Shown piece by piece: positions 36,758 to 45,181 of a stretch of DNA of 54,855 nucleotides (the first letter of the stretch is position 1; every line of letters begins with the position of its first letter). This DNA is from Planctomycetota bacterium (GTDB lineage: Bacteria; Planctomycetota; B15-G4), in contig JACKHP010000028.1 in assembly GCA_020638905.1 (NCBI GenBank), positions 1 to 54,855 of the forward strand, written 5' to 3'. Made by a program: the position numbers and the translations under genes. Below the pieces are notes generated by a model. It ran no database searches. It saw only the letters and a program-made list of their open reading frames with translations, and was not told where the DNA came from.

Positions 36758-37361
36758 GGTCGTCCTCGGTGTCGAACAGCCCGTCGGGACCCGCGGAGCG
36801 GATCTGGAACGACTCGAACTCGTGGTAGGCGTCGGTCAGCGGGTTGCGCAGGGCGTGCACCTCGACGTCCTCGAACACGCCGTCGCCGCCGACGCGCACC
36901 GTGGTGGGCTCGTCGTAGTCGGTGCTGGCGATGTAGGCGAACGGATTGTCCCACGGATCGAGGATCTCGAGCAGCGCCTTGCCGCCCGTGGCCGCGTGCA
37001 CGTCGTCGGAGCGGTCGTCGTCCGTGTTGCCCAGCCACGCCTCGGTGGGACGCTCGCCGGCGTAGCGCTCGTCGCCGAGCGCCACGACGAAGGCCTCGAT
37101 GCCCTCGTTGACCTTGTTCGCGCCGCGCACGCCCAGCGCCGCCAGCCGGCTCGGCGGGACGTCGCCGGTGCGGTCGGCGTAGCTCAGCGCGAGCACTTTG
37201 AGCGACTCGATGCGCGCCCGGCACTCGGTCACGCGTCCCGACTCGCGGTAGCGGCTCACGGCCACCACCGTGAAGCCCATGAGCAGCGCCATGATCGTGA
37301 GCACGACCAGGATCTCGATCAGCGAGAAGCCGCGCTCACCGCGCACCGGACGGATCGTCAT
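36723..37361 (-). CDS. gspG: GspG-like major pseudopilin
   Basis: 212 residues. Short basic leader, cleavage motif ERG|FSLIEILVVLTIMALLMG (G11, F12, E16). The C-terminal part has the GspG hallmarks DPWDNPFAYIAS and SAGPDGLFDTEDDLANF (compare D-P-W-G-N-P-Y and S-x-G-x-D-G). The Asp-rich loop would bind the stabilising calcium ion. Somewhat longer than usual (about 140), with an insertion between helix and C-terminal sheet. It would form the shaft of the pseudopilus. ATG at 37361, 38 bp after the TPR gene. Confidence 0.87.
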   Translation of the reverse strand: MTIRPVRGERGFSLIEILVVLTIMALLMGFTVVAVSRYRESGRVTECRARIESLKVLALSYADRTGDVPPSRLAALGVRGANKVNEGIEAFVVALGDERYAGERPTEAWLGNTDDDRSDDVHAATGGKALLEILDPWDNPFAYIASTDYDEPTTVRVGGDGVFEDVEVHALRNPLTDAYHEFESFQIRSAGPDGLFDTEDDLANFESAEPAH

Positions 37362-37399
37362 CGTCTGCCCTCCACCGTCGACGTGTGCGTGCCGGGGCC

Positions 37400-40069
37400 T
37401 CACGGCGCCTGCACGATGCGCACGAGCGAGATGCCCGCGTCGACCATGCGACCGGGCGCGGCCTCGGCGTAGACCAGGAGGTCGAACTGGTTGTTGTCGA
37501 AGGTGCGCAGGGCCTTGACCACCACGGGCTCGCCCACGCGACGTCCGTCGACCAGGAACTGGAACTCGCCGCCGACCAGGTCGAGGCGCTCGACGCCGAG
37601 CGTGACCGACTCGCCGGCCTCGACGCGCACGCCTTCGATCACCGCGCCGTCGACGACGAGCTTGTCGAAGCCGTCGAGGACGCTGGTGCGCACGAGGCCG
37701 TCCTCGCCGACCCAGATGTCGAGCTCGGCCTTGGGCAGCCGTCCGAGGACGCCCTTGGCCTGCCGGTAGGTGAGCGCCACGCCGTACCGGCCCTGATGGC
37801 CGACGGTGCATGCGAGCTGTGCCTCGGCCGAGAAGAAGCCGCGTCCCTCGACCGGACGCTGGATGCCCGGCCGCTCGTTCTCGCGCGTCTTCTCCATGCG
37901 GCCCTGGACGCGCACGCCGACGCCGTCGAGGAACACGCGCGGGCTGCCGTCCCACTGGCGCTCCTCCCAGCCGCGCTGGAGCTGGGACGTGCTGCGCACG
38001 AAACGATCGAGCCACTGGCGCTTGCTCAGGTTGTCACGGATCGCGGCGGCCGCGTCGTCCGCGTAGACCGCCACCGGATGCTCGGAGCGGCCCGCGAACG
38101 CGCGCGCCACCTCGTCGAAGTGCTCGAGCGCGACCTGCTCGTCGCCGCGCAGGTAGTGCGCCACGCCCAGCGCGCTGTGCGCGCCGGCCTCGCCCTCGGA
38201 CGCCGCGCGGTCGAGCGCCTCGATGGCGCCGCCCACGTCGCCCTGGCGCAGCAGCGAGAGGCCCAGCAGCCAGTGGACGCGTCCGTTGTCGCCCTCGAGC
38301 CGCAGCGCCTCCTTGCAGTAGCGCGCCGCCGCCTCGGGACGCTGCAGGTCGAGCGCCGCGAGCGCCAGCTCGGCCAGCAGCAGCACCTCGGGACCGCGCA
38401 GCCGCAGCGCCTTGTGCAGCGTGGCCGTGGCGCCCTCGGCGTCGCCGTCGAGACGCTGCACGCGTCCCATGCGGTAGAGCGCCTCGGGGTCGCCGGGATC
38501 GAGCCGCAACGCGTCGGCGTAGTCGTCGCGCGCCTGCTGCGGGCGTCCCGCGTCCTCGTGCAGGAAGCCCACCACGAGCGTGGGCTCGACCGCGTGGAAC
38601 GGGTCGACGTCGCGCGCGGTCTGCGCCAGGCGCAGCGCCGACTCGCCGTCGCCCTGGCGCCACGCCAGCACCGCCGCGTTCGTGAGCGACGGACCGTGCT
38701 CGGGCGCCACCGTGAGCAGGTCTCCGACGGCCTCGGCCGCCGCGTCGAGTTCGTTCGCAGCGGCGTGCGCCGCGGCCAGCAGGTTCAGCGCATCGCGCTG
38801 GTCGGGCTGCTTGAGCAGCACGTTGTTCGCCGCCTCGACCGCCTCCTCGGGACGTCCGAGCGCGATGAGCGTGGTGCCGATGTCGACCGCCAGCGCGTTG
38901 CGCTGGTCGTCGACGAACGGCTCGGAGAAGCTCACCTGCGTGGCCGAACGCAGGGTGACGAGCGCCTCCTCGTAGCGCCGGTCGTGCAGCAGCAGTCGTC
39001 CGCGCATCGCGCGCACCTCGGCGGAGGTGCTCGTCAGCGCGCCCGCCTGCTCGACGAGTTCGCGGGCGCGCTCGACGAGCCCCATCGAGAGCGCGAACGC
39101 GGCGTGGTCGCAGTACAGCGGCGCGTCGGCCCAGCCCTCGGACTCGGCCGTCACGTAGAGCGAGATCTCGCCCTCGAGGTCGTGCGCGCGCCGGCGGATG
39201 GCCGCCAGCAGACGCGCGGTCGAGGGGTCGTGGCCCGACGCGGCGTGCGCGCGCTCGGCCTCGGCCTCGGCCAGCTCGAGGGCCTGGGGCTCGGCCGGCC
39301 AGGACGCCAGCAGCTCGAGCGCCAGCGCCTTGCGCGACGCGGCCGATCCGACGCTCGTGCCCAGGGCGCGGCTCTTGGCGATGGCGCGGTTCTCGAACGT
39401 GTCGGCCAGGGCGAAGCCGGCCAGCTCGCCGCGCGCCACGCTGAAGGCCGCGCCCAGCGGACGTCCGTTCGTGACCGACACCTGCTGGAAGCGGATCGGC
39501 TCGGACGGACGCTTGGACAGCCCGTGCGGGTCGTCGTTCAGGATGCGGCCGTAGATGCGCCTGAGGCCGGTCTGCTCGATCCAGTCGTAGGTCTCCTCGG
39601 GGGGACGCACGACCTCGTCGGTCGCCGCCGCCGCGCCCCCGTCGGACGGAGCGCTGACCTCGTCGTCGCCCACGTCGGACCCACCCGCACCGTCGCCGAG
39701 ACGCAGGTGCCCCATGTCCTCGGGCTGCAGGCGATAGACCTTCGCGAACTCGCCCTGCAACGACGGCACCATCGCCGGACGACGCACGGGCAGCGACGGC
39801 ACCGGCGGCGCCGGAAGCGTGACCGGATCGAGCGGCAGCAGCTCGCGCGGCGGCGCGAACAACGGTCGGTCGCGCGTGGAGCCCGGGAGGTCGTCGACCA
39901 CGACGCGTCCGACGTGCACCGCCGGAGGGGCCTCGAGCGCCACCGACGCGAGCTGCCCCGCGCTGCGCAGGACGACGCGCGTGGCGCGCTCGTCGAAGCG
40001 GCTGTACGTGAGCCAGCCCGCCAGCACGAGCACGACGACGAAGAGGATCTGCTCCCGTTGGTCGCGCAC
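37400..40069 (-). CDS. GspC/GspN-like membrane protein fused to TPR array and lectin-like C-terminus
   Basis: 889 residues. One membrane helix near the N-terminus (about 8-22), then a periplasmic Pro-rich linker containing TRDRPLFAPPRELLP. That resembles the 'R-x-P-L-F-x-x-x-R-x-P-P' segment of GspC/GspN proteins, which link the inner-membrane platform to the secretin. Residues about 270-640 form roughly ten TPR-like helix pairs (RRYEEALVTLRSATQV, GRPEEAVEAANNVLL, GRPQQARDDYADALRLDPGD). The last ~200 residues are beta-rich and end with FQFLVDGRRVGEP and FDLLVYAEAAPG, resembling a concanavalin or DUF1080-type sandwich. GTG at 40069 is one nt past the GspM-like stop. The GspC/N relation is tentative. 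Confidence 0.72.
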   Translation of the reverse strand: MRDQREQILFVVVLVLAGWLTYSRFDERATRVVLRSAGQLASVALEAPPAVHVGRVVVDDLPGSTRDRPLFAPPRELLPLDPVTLPAPPVPSLPVRRPAMVPSLQGEFAKVYRLQPEDMGHLRLGDGAGGSDVGDDEVSAPSDGGAAAATDEVVRPPEETYDWIEQTGLRRIYGRILNDDPHGLSKRPSEPIRFQQVSVTNGRPLGAAFSVARGELAGFALADTFENRAIAKSRALGTSVGSAASRKALALELLASWPAEPQALELAEAEAERAHAASGHDPSTARLLAAIRRRAHDLEGEISLYVTAESEGWADAPLYCDHAAFALSMGLVERARELVEQAGALTSTSAEVRAMRGRLLLHDRRYEEALVTLRSATQVSFSEPFVDDQRNALAVDIGTTLIALGRPEEAVEAANNVLLKQPDQRDALNLLAAAHAAANELDAAAEAVGDLLTVAPEHGPSLTNAAVLAWRQGDGESALRLAQTARDVDPFHAVEPTLVVGFLHEDAGRPQQARDDYADALRLDPGDPEALYRMGRVQRLDGDAEGATATLHKALRLRGPEVLLLAELALAALDLQRPEAAARYCKEALRLEGDNGRVHWLLGLSLLRQGDVGGAIEALDRAASEGEAGAHSALGVAHYLRGDEQVALEHFDEVARAFAGRSEHPVAVYADDAAAAIRDNLSKRQWLDRFVRSTSQLQRGWEERQWDGSPRVFLDGVGVRVQGRMEKTRENERPGIQRPVEGRGFFSAEAQLACTVGHQGRYGVALTYRQAKGVLGRLPKAELDIWVGEDGLVRTSVLDGFDKLVVDGAVIEGVRVEAGESVTLGVERLDLVGGEFQFLVDGRRVGEPVVVKALRTFDNNQFDLLVYAEAAPGRMVDAGISLVRIVQAP

Positions 40070-40070
40070 G

Positions 40071-40838
40071 TCAGCCCCTCTTGCCCTTCTGCAACACGAT
40101 CGCCTCGGGATCGACGTCGACGGTGGCGGCGCTGAAGTGGCAGCGCACGCGCTCACCGTCCTCGTCGACCGACTCGAGGCTCACGTCGTCGAGTGCCAGG
40201 TAGATCTCGCCGTCGACCAGCGCGCCCAGCGTGCGGCGCACCGCGGCCGGCGTGCCGCGCAGGTCGAACTCGACCGGCGCGGTGCGCAGGAAGCCGCTCT
40301 CCTGCCTGCCGCGCCGACGCGAGGTGGGCACCTTGATCGCCTCGACCGCGTCGACGTCGGACGCCACCGCGGCGGTCACCACGAGGTGCACCACGTGCAT
40401 CGCGCGCAGCGCGGCCAGCACGTCCTCGAGGCCGGTCGGGTTCGGGACGGGCATGCCCAGGTCGAGCGGCACCGACTTGCCCAGGAAGCGCGACTCGTTC
40501 ACGAGCGCGCCCTGCTCGCGCCGCAGCACCTCGACGTAGCGCAGGTCGGCCGACGCGTCCGAGGCGACCGAGAACTCGGGAGGCTGCACGTACGCCAGCC
40601 GCGGCAGCACCTCGTCGAGCTCGGTCTCGAGCGCGTCGCGCAACCGGACGGCCTCGTCCATCGCGCTGCGCGGGGGACGCTTCGACGCCGCGCCGGTGCT
40701 GAGCGCCGACGAGAACTTCGAGACGTTGCGCTGCGCCATGTCGTCGGACAGGAACGCGTCGAGCAGGACGCGGCCCACGAACAGCACCACCACGAGCGCG
40801 ACGCCCACGACCACGAGCCGGCGCAGGTCCTTGTCCAT
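40071..40838 (-). CDS. GspM/PilO-like inner-membrane assembly protein
   Basis: 255 residues: short N-terminus, one membrane helix (about 8-28, LVVVGVALVVVLFVGRVLL), a helical stretch (MDEAVRLRDALETELDEVLP), then a ferredoxin-like alpha/beta region (FLRTAPVEFDLRGTPAAVRR, TLGALVDGEIYLALDDV). This is the layout of PilO and GspM. It follows a PilM-PilN fusion exactly as pilO follows pilN. The start TGATG overlaps the stop of the upstream gene by 1 nt. Confidence 0.75.
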   Translation of the reverse strand: MDKDLRRLVVVGVALVVVLFVGRVLLDAFLSDDMAQRNVSKFSSALSTGAASKRPPRSAMDEAVRLRDALETELDEVLPRLAYVQPPEFSVASDASADLRYVEVLRREQGALVNESRFLGKSVPLDLGMPVPNPTGLEDVLAALRAMHVVHLVVTAAVASDVDAVEAIKVPTSRRRGRQESGFLRTAPVEFDLRGTPAAVRRTLGALVDGEIYLALDDVSLESVDEDGERVRCHFSAATVDVDPEAIVLQKGKRG

Positions 40839-42466
40839 CAGCCGGCTCCGTCGTCGGCGGCGGACGCGTCGTCGTCCGCCTCGTGCGGGCGCACGCTCGT
40901 GTCGACGCGCAGCTCGAAGCCGAAGCGGCCGCGGTCGTCCTCGTAGCGCATGACCACGTCGGCCACGCCGGGCTGGGCGCGCAGGCGTTCGGTGAGCTCG
41001 ACGAGCGCTCCGGAGAGGTTGCGGTCGAGTTCCTTGCCGGCCCCTCGGACCCACACGTGCGGACGGGGCGTGCCGCCCCAGTCGAAGTCGGGCACCACCG
41101 AGCGCGTCGTGCTCACCTGGGTCACCCACAGCTCTTCGGGGAGGTACGCGTCGAGCAGGTCGAGCACGAGCAGCAGGCCCGATCCGGGCGCGGTGACCTG
41201 CTCGACGGCCGAGAGCTTGGCCGAGGCCTCCTGCGCGCGCTCGACGGCGGTGCTGTAGGTCTGCACCTCGCGCTCACGCGACTGCGCCTCGCGCTGCAGG
41301 CGCGCGGCGTCCTCGCCGCGCAGCGCCGCGTCGGCGTGGGTCCACCAGCCGTAGGCGGCCAGGTGCGCGACGACGAGCACGCCGGCCAGCACGAGCCACA
41401 GCGTGTGCTGCTTGAAGTGCCTGGCCTTGCGCGCCGCCTCGGAGACGATCGCGAGGCGGTACGCACCGTCGAGCGTGGCCATCATCGCCAGGCCCGCGGC
41501 CACGGCGAAGTCGCCGCCGCGCTCGTCGAGCACCGGCGCATCGCCCACCACGTAGCCCTCGGTCGGGTCGAACCACGCCACCGGGAGGCCCAGCGCGCGG
41601 GTGAGCGCCTCGTCGAGCCGTGGCACCGAAGCGCCCGCGCCGCACAGCAGCACACGGTCGACCTCGAGGTTCGGCGCCTGGAGCTGGTTGCGGCACAGCG
41701 CCACGGTCGACTGCAGCATGCCCACGAGCTGGCGCAGCGCGCCGTCGAGGCTGCGCGCCACCTTCTCTTGCTGCCCCGCCAGCTTCTCGCCGGGACGGGC
41801 GAACACGCCCAGCTTGAGCTTGGCCTGCTCGGCCTTGCCCTCGTCGACGCCGAAGGCCTCGGCGATGGCCTCGGTGAACACGTCGCCGCCGCCGCTCAGG
41901 TTGCGCGCGAACAGCAGCTCGCCGTCGTGGATCAGGGCGATGTCGGCGTGGCGTCCGCGCAGCGAGACGGCCATCACCGTGCCCTCGCCGCCGTCGGTGG
42001 CGACCACCGCGTTGTGCAGGGCCACGGCGTTCGGAGTGAAGCCGATCACCTTGGCCTTGGCGGCCACGAGCTCGTCGGTGCGCTCCTCGACCAGGCTGCT
42101 GCGCACCAACGCGAGCAGCACCATCTCCTCGTCGGTGAACGCGGCCGCGCCGCCCAGCATGGCGAAGTCGGCGCACAGCTCGTCGCCCGACTGCTCGGAG
42201 ATGTCGGCCACCTCGTACGACAGCAGCTCGCGCAGCTGCCACATCGGGACGGGAGGCACCTGCGTCGTGCGCAGGATCATGTCGCGCCCGGTGATGCCGA
42301 CCGCCACCGGGAGCCCACGCAGTCCCATGGTCTCGAGCGCCTCGGCCAGCTTGCCCGTGGGCACAGCCGCCGCCTGGTGGATCTCGAACGCCCCCTTGCG
42401 CGAGCGCCCCTCGACGAGGCGCACGGTGTCGCCGCCGTAGTCGATGCCCACCGCGCGCTGCGTCAC
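40838..42466 (-). CDS. GspL-like protein (PilM and PilN fused)
   Basis: 542 residues. Residues 1-335 are a PilM-type actin-like ATPase: VGIDYGGDTVRLVEG, VGITGRDMILRTTQVPP, LRELLSYEVADIS, DRVLLCGAGASVPRLDEAL. A membrane helix follows at about 354-374 (HTLWLVLAGVLVVAHLAAYG). Then comes a PilN-like part with coiled coil (REAQSREREVQTYSTAVERA) and ferredoxin-like end (LPEELWVTQVSTT, GALVELTERLRAQPGVADVV). PilM and PilN are separate genes in type IV pili; one polypeptide with both is the GspL arrangement of type II secretion. GTG at 42466 overlaps the upstream stop by 4 nt. Confidence 0.85.
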   Translation of the reverse strand: MTQRAVGIDYGGDTVRLVEGRSRKGAFEIHQAAAVPTGKLAEALETMGLRGLPVAVGITGRDMILRTTQVPPVPMWQLRELLSYEVADISEQSGDELCADFAMLGGAAAFTDEEMVLLALVRSSLVEERTDELVAAKAKVIGFTPNAVALHNAVVATDGGEGTVMAVSLRGRHADIALIHDGELLFARNLSGGGDVFTEAIAEAFGVDEGKAEQAKLKLGVFARPGEKLAGQQEKVARSLDGALRQLVGMLQSTVALCRNQLQAPNLEVDRVLLCGAGASVPRLDEALTRALGLPVAWFDPTEGYVVGDAPVLDERGGDFAVAAGLAMMATLDGAYRLAIVSEAARKARHFKQHTLWLVLAGVLVVAHLAAYGWWTHADAALRGEDAARLQREAQSREREVQTYSTAVERAQEASAKLSAVEQVTAPGSGLLLVLDLLDAYLPEELWVTQVSTTRSVVPDFDWGGTPRPHVWVRGAGKELDRNLSGALVELTERLRAQPGVADVVMRYEDDRGRFGFELRVDTSVRPHEADDDASAADDGAG

Positions 42467-44226
42467 CGATCGGTCTCCCCGGGCTCGGCCAGGAAGCGGT
42501 CGAGGTCGTCGGACAACTCCGCCGCCACCGTCGGGTAGCCGCCCGCGGCGAACGAGTCGCGCAGGGCGATGATGCGCTGGCGGCGTCGCTCGAGGTCGGA
42601 CGAGAGCAGGCTCGCACCGCGCGTGGCCACCTGCTCGGCCCGCTCGCGGAAGAGCGCTTCGGCGTCGCTGCCCGCAAACGTCTCGGCCGCGGCCAGGGCG
42701 TCGTCGCGGACCTCCTGGCAACGCTGGGCCGAACCGAGGAAGAGCGCCACGTCGAGGTCGGCGTCGAGCGCGTCGAGTCGCGCGGTGAGCTGCTGCGTGA
42801 GCTCGGCGCGGTGCCGGCGTGCGTCGGCCAGCACCTGCTCGTCGTACGGGTAGTCGGCGATGATGCGATCGAGCGCCGCGAGCGCGCCGCCCAGCTTGCC
42901 GGACGCCTCGAGGCGATCGGCCTCGTCGCGCAGCTGACCCGCGGCGACGCGCTGTTCGGAGAAGTCTGCCGCCAGCCCGAGCACGAGCGAGACCGAGCCT
43001 CCGGACGCCGGCGGCAGCTCGAGCGTGAGCGCCACCGAGCCGTCGTCGTGGTGCACGGCGGACGCCGCGAACGGGCGGTCGAGGCGCAGCTCGCAGCGAT
43101 CCTGCGTGCGTCCGAGCACGAGCGCCTGGATGCCGTCGACCTTGAAGTCGCCGCTGAAGACCTCGTACCCGCCGGCCGAGCGGATGCCCACGGGCGCGGC
43201 CGCGAGCGAGCCCGAGACGAGCACCTCGTGCAGCGGCACCGCGCCCGCCGGGACGCCCGAGAGGCTCGTCTTCAGCAGCAGCTCGCGTCCCTCGAGCGCC
43301 GGCTGCATCGAGGCCTGGACGACGCCGTCGTCGGCCAGCCGCAGCGCGGCCGAGCCGTCACCGGGCATCCAGCCGACGAGGCCGGGCAGCGCGCTGCCGG
43401 CCGCCGGACGCAGCGTCGGCGGACGCACCGCGAGCACCAGCTCTTGTCCGCGCAGCACCAGCGCGCCGAGGGCGCCGCCCGAGAGCACCTCGAAGATGCC
43501 CAGCGTGTCGCGCTCGAAGGCCGGCTCGCCCTGCGGCAGCAGCTTCAACACCAGATCGTCGACGGCGCCCGAGCCCACGGCTCCCAGGCCCACGCGCAGC
43601 ACGCGATAGCCGGAGGGCACCGCGACCCGTCCACTCAGCCGGCCGCGGCCCGCGGCCAGGGGCACGTCGAGGGCGGGACGATCGTCGGCCTCGAAGCGGG
43701 CGAAGAGCTGGGTGCCGTCGGCCGACGAGATGCCGGACAGCTCGACCCCCGTGCCCGGTTCGACGCGCCACGACTCGCTCGAGATCGAGCGTGCCCAGCC
43801 CTCGGGGCCGATCTCCGCGACACCGGACGAGACGCCCGAGACGACGCCCACGCTGCCGACCCGGAAGCCACCGGGTGCACCGTCCTCGGTCTGCCAGTGC
43901 GACTCGCTGCGCCCGCCCTCGTGGGACTCGAACGACCAGGCCGCGCCGAGCAGGTTGTCGGGGGCGGGGTCGGCCGAGACGACCGCGCCGCTCTCGCCGA
44001 ACGGATCGGTGAAGGCCACCCAGGCCCCCGCCCCGGCGACCGCCAGCAGCAGCACCACGCCGATGAGCATGGGCCCGCGCGAGCGCCGCACGCGGCCCTC
44101 GTGCAGGACGTGCACCTGATCGTCGTCGAGGCGGTCTGCGGAGGCCAACGGGAGGAATCCCTGCGGGAGAGGGCGCCGAGCGGACGGTGTACCAAGCGGG
44201 CCCACGGTCGGCAACGAAACGCGCAC
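42463..44226 (-). CDS. membrane protein with carbohydrate-binding-like jelly-roll, first gene of the pseudopilus cluster
   Basis: 587 residues. A cytoplasmic N-terminus of ~50 residues and one membrane helix (about 52-71, PMLIGVVLLLAVAGAGAWVA) precede a periplasmic region. Residues about 88-245 fit the galactose-binding/CBM4-9-type jelly roll: N-L-L-x-x-x-W-S-F-E-S at the start, W in HWQTED, VEPGTGVELSG, and the closing GAVDDLVLKLLPQG. A middle beta-rich region and a helical coil (about 430-587, GGALAALDRIIADYPYDEQV and onward) follow. Not recognised as a named family. Start uncertain: GTG at 44226 has no ribosome binding site, and TTG or GTG codons further in are possible. 13 bp after the EamA gene. 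Confidence 0.65.
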   Translation of the reverse strand: MRVSLPTVGPLGTPSARRPLPQGFLPLASADRLDDDQVHVLHEGRVRRSRGPMLIGVVLLLAVAGAGAWVAFTDPFGESGAVVSADPAPDNLLGAAWSFESHEGGRSESHWQTEDGAPGGFRVGSVGVVSGVSSGVAEIGPEGWARSISSESWRVEPGTGVELSGISSADGTQLFARFEADDRPALDVPLAAGRGRLSGRVAVPSGYRVLRVGLGAVGSGAVDDLVLKLLPQGEPAFERDTLGIFEVLSGGALGALVLRGQELVLAVRPPTLRPAAGSALPGLVGWMPGDGSAALRLADDGVVQASMQPALEGRELLLKTSLSGVPAGAVPLHEVLVSGSLAAAPVGIRSAGGYEVFSGDFKVDGIQALVLGRTQDRCELRLDRPFAASAVHHDDGSVALTLELPPASGGSVSLVLGLAADFSEQRVAAGQLRDEADRLEASGKLGGALAALDRIIADYPYDEQVLADARRHRAELTQQLTARLDALDADLDVALFLGSAQRCQEVRDDALAAAETFAGSDAEALFRERAEQVATRGASLLSSDLERRRQRIIALRDSFAAGGYPTVAAELSDDLDRFLAEPGETDR

Positions 44227-44239
44227 TCACGCGCGCGGA

Positions 44240-45181
44240 TCAGGCCCCTCGGGCCTGCGCCTCGGCGCGCACGTCGCGCGCCTCGCGACGTCCCGCGACC
44301 ACGATGCCGAGCAGCACCAGCGGACCACCCCAGAGCGTCGCGCGCGGCGGCAGCTCGTCGAGCAGACCCCAGGCCAGTCCCGAGGCCAGCAGCGGCTCGC
44401 CCAGGTAGGCCAGCGCCACGTAAACCGTGGGCAGCCAGCGCAGGGCCCAGTTGCAGGCCGAGTGCCCGACGAGCTGCGGTACGAGCGCCAACGCCAGGAG
44501 CCACGTCCAGGTGTCGGGACGGTAGCCGCCGAAGCCCTGGCCGACCGCGGCCATGGCACCCCACAGGAGCAGCGCCGCACTGCCGTAGCAGACCACGAGG
44601 TAGCTCCGCAAGCCGACCGAGGAGCCGACGCGCCGGCCCACGAGCATGTAGCCGGCCATCGCGAGCGCGCCGAGCAGCGCGAGCCCCGCGCCGAGCGGCG
44701 AGTCGCGTCCTCCCACATCGTGCTGGAAGGTGATCGCGGCGCTGCCTGCCAGCGCCAGCGCGAGTCCGACGTACGTGCCACGCCCGGGCCGATCGGACGT
44801 CACCAGCGGTCCCAGCAGCGCGGCCCACAGCGGCGTCGTGTTGACCAGGAAGACGGCGCTGGCCACCGAGCTGTGCACGAGCGCGGTCAGCCAGGTCCCG
44901 AAATGGACGGCCATGAAGGCGCCGGCCAGCAGCGCGAGCGCGACCGTGCGCCGGTCCCAGCGGGCCAGCTCGCGTCGCAGCCCGGCCGGGTCGAGGAGCG
45001 CCAGCACGAGCGCCGCCACGCTGCAGCGGAAGGCCGAGATCACGAGCGGCGGGGCCTCGGCCGCCAGGCGCGCGAAGATCGCGCTGGTCGAAGCCGCCAG
45101 CACGCCCAGCGCGAGTCCCGCGAAGGGCAGCAGCGGCGCGCGCGGCCGATCGGGCCCCGCGGCGTCGAGCGAGGTGCGCAT
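44240..45181 (-). CDS. EamA/DMT-family transporter
   Basis: 313 residues with about ten hydrophobic helices in two similar halves. VISAFRCSVAALVLALL, VNTTPLWAALLGPLV (the family's 'N-x-x-P-x-x-x-x-L' helix) and GLALALAGSAAI lie in the first half. ALVPQLVGHSACNWALRWLP, YLGEPLLASGLAWGLL (the matching 'E-P' helix) and WGGPLVLLGIVVAGRR lie in the second. Such proteins export or import amino acids, nucleosides or other small metabolites; the substrate cannot be read from sequence. TGATG overlap with the AtoE-type gene suggests a two-gene transport unit. Confidence 0.92.
   Translation of the reverse strand: MRTSLDAAGPDRPRAPLLPFAGLALGVLAASTSAIFARLAAEAPPLVISAFRCSVAALVLALLDPAGLRRELARWDRRTVALALLAGAFMAVHFGTWLTALVHSSVASAVFLVNTTPLWAALLGPLVTSDRPGRGTYVGLALALAGSAAITFQHDVGGRDSPLGAGLALLGALAMAGYMLVGRRVGSSVGLRSYLVVCYGSAALLLWGAMAAVGQGFGGYRPDTWTWLLALALVPQLVGHSACNWALRWLPTVYVALAYLGEPLLASGLAWGLLDELPPRATLWGGPLVLLGIVVAGRREARDVRAEAQARGA

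Noticed and set aside
28790..44226. Type IV pilus rather than type II secretion assignment
   Set aside because: PilM-PilN are fused as in GspL, there is a GspG with the DPW-x-NP signature, and a GspK with VNVNTA. No pilA, pilB/T or pilQ is visible, so a T2SS-like reading is better, though shared parts remain possible.
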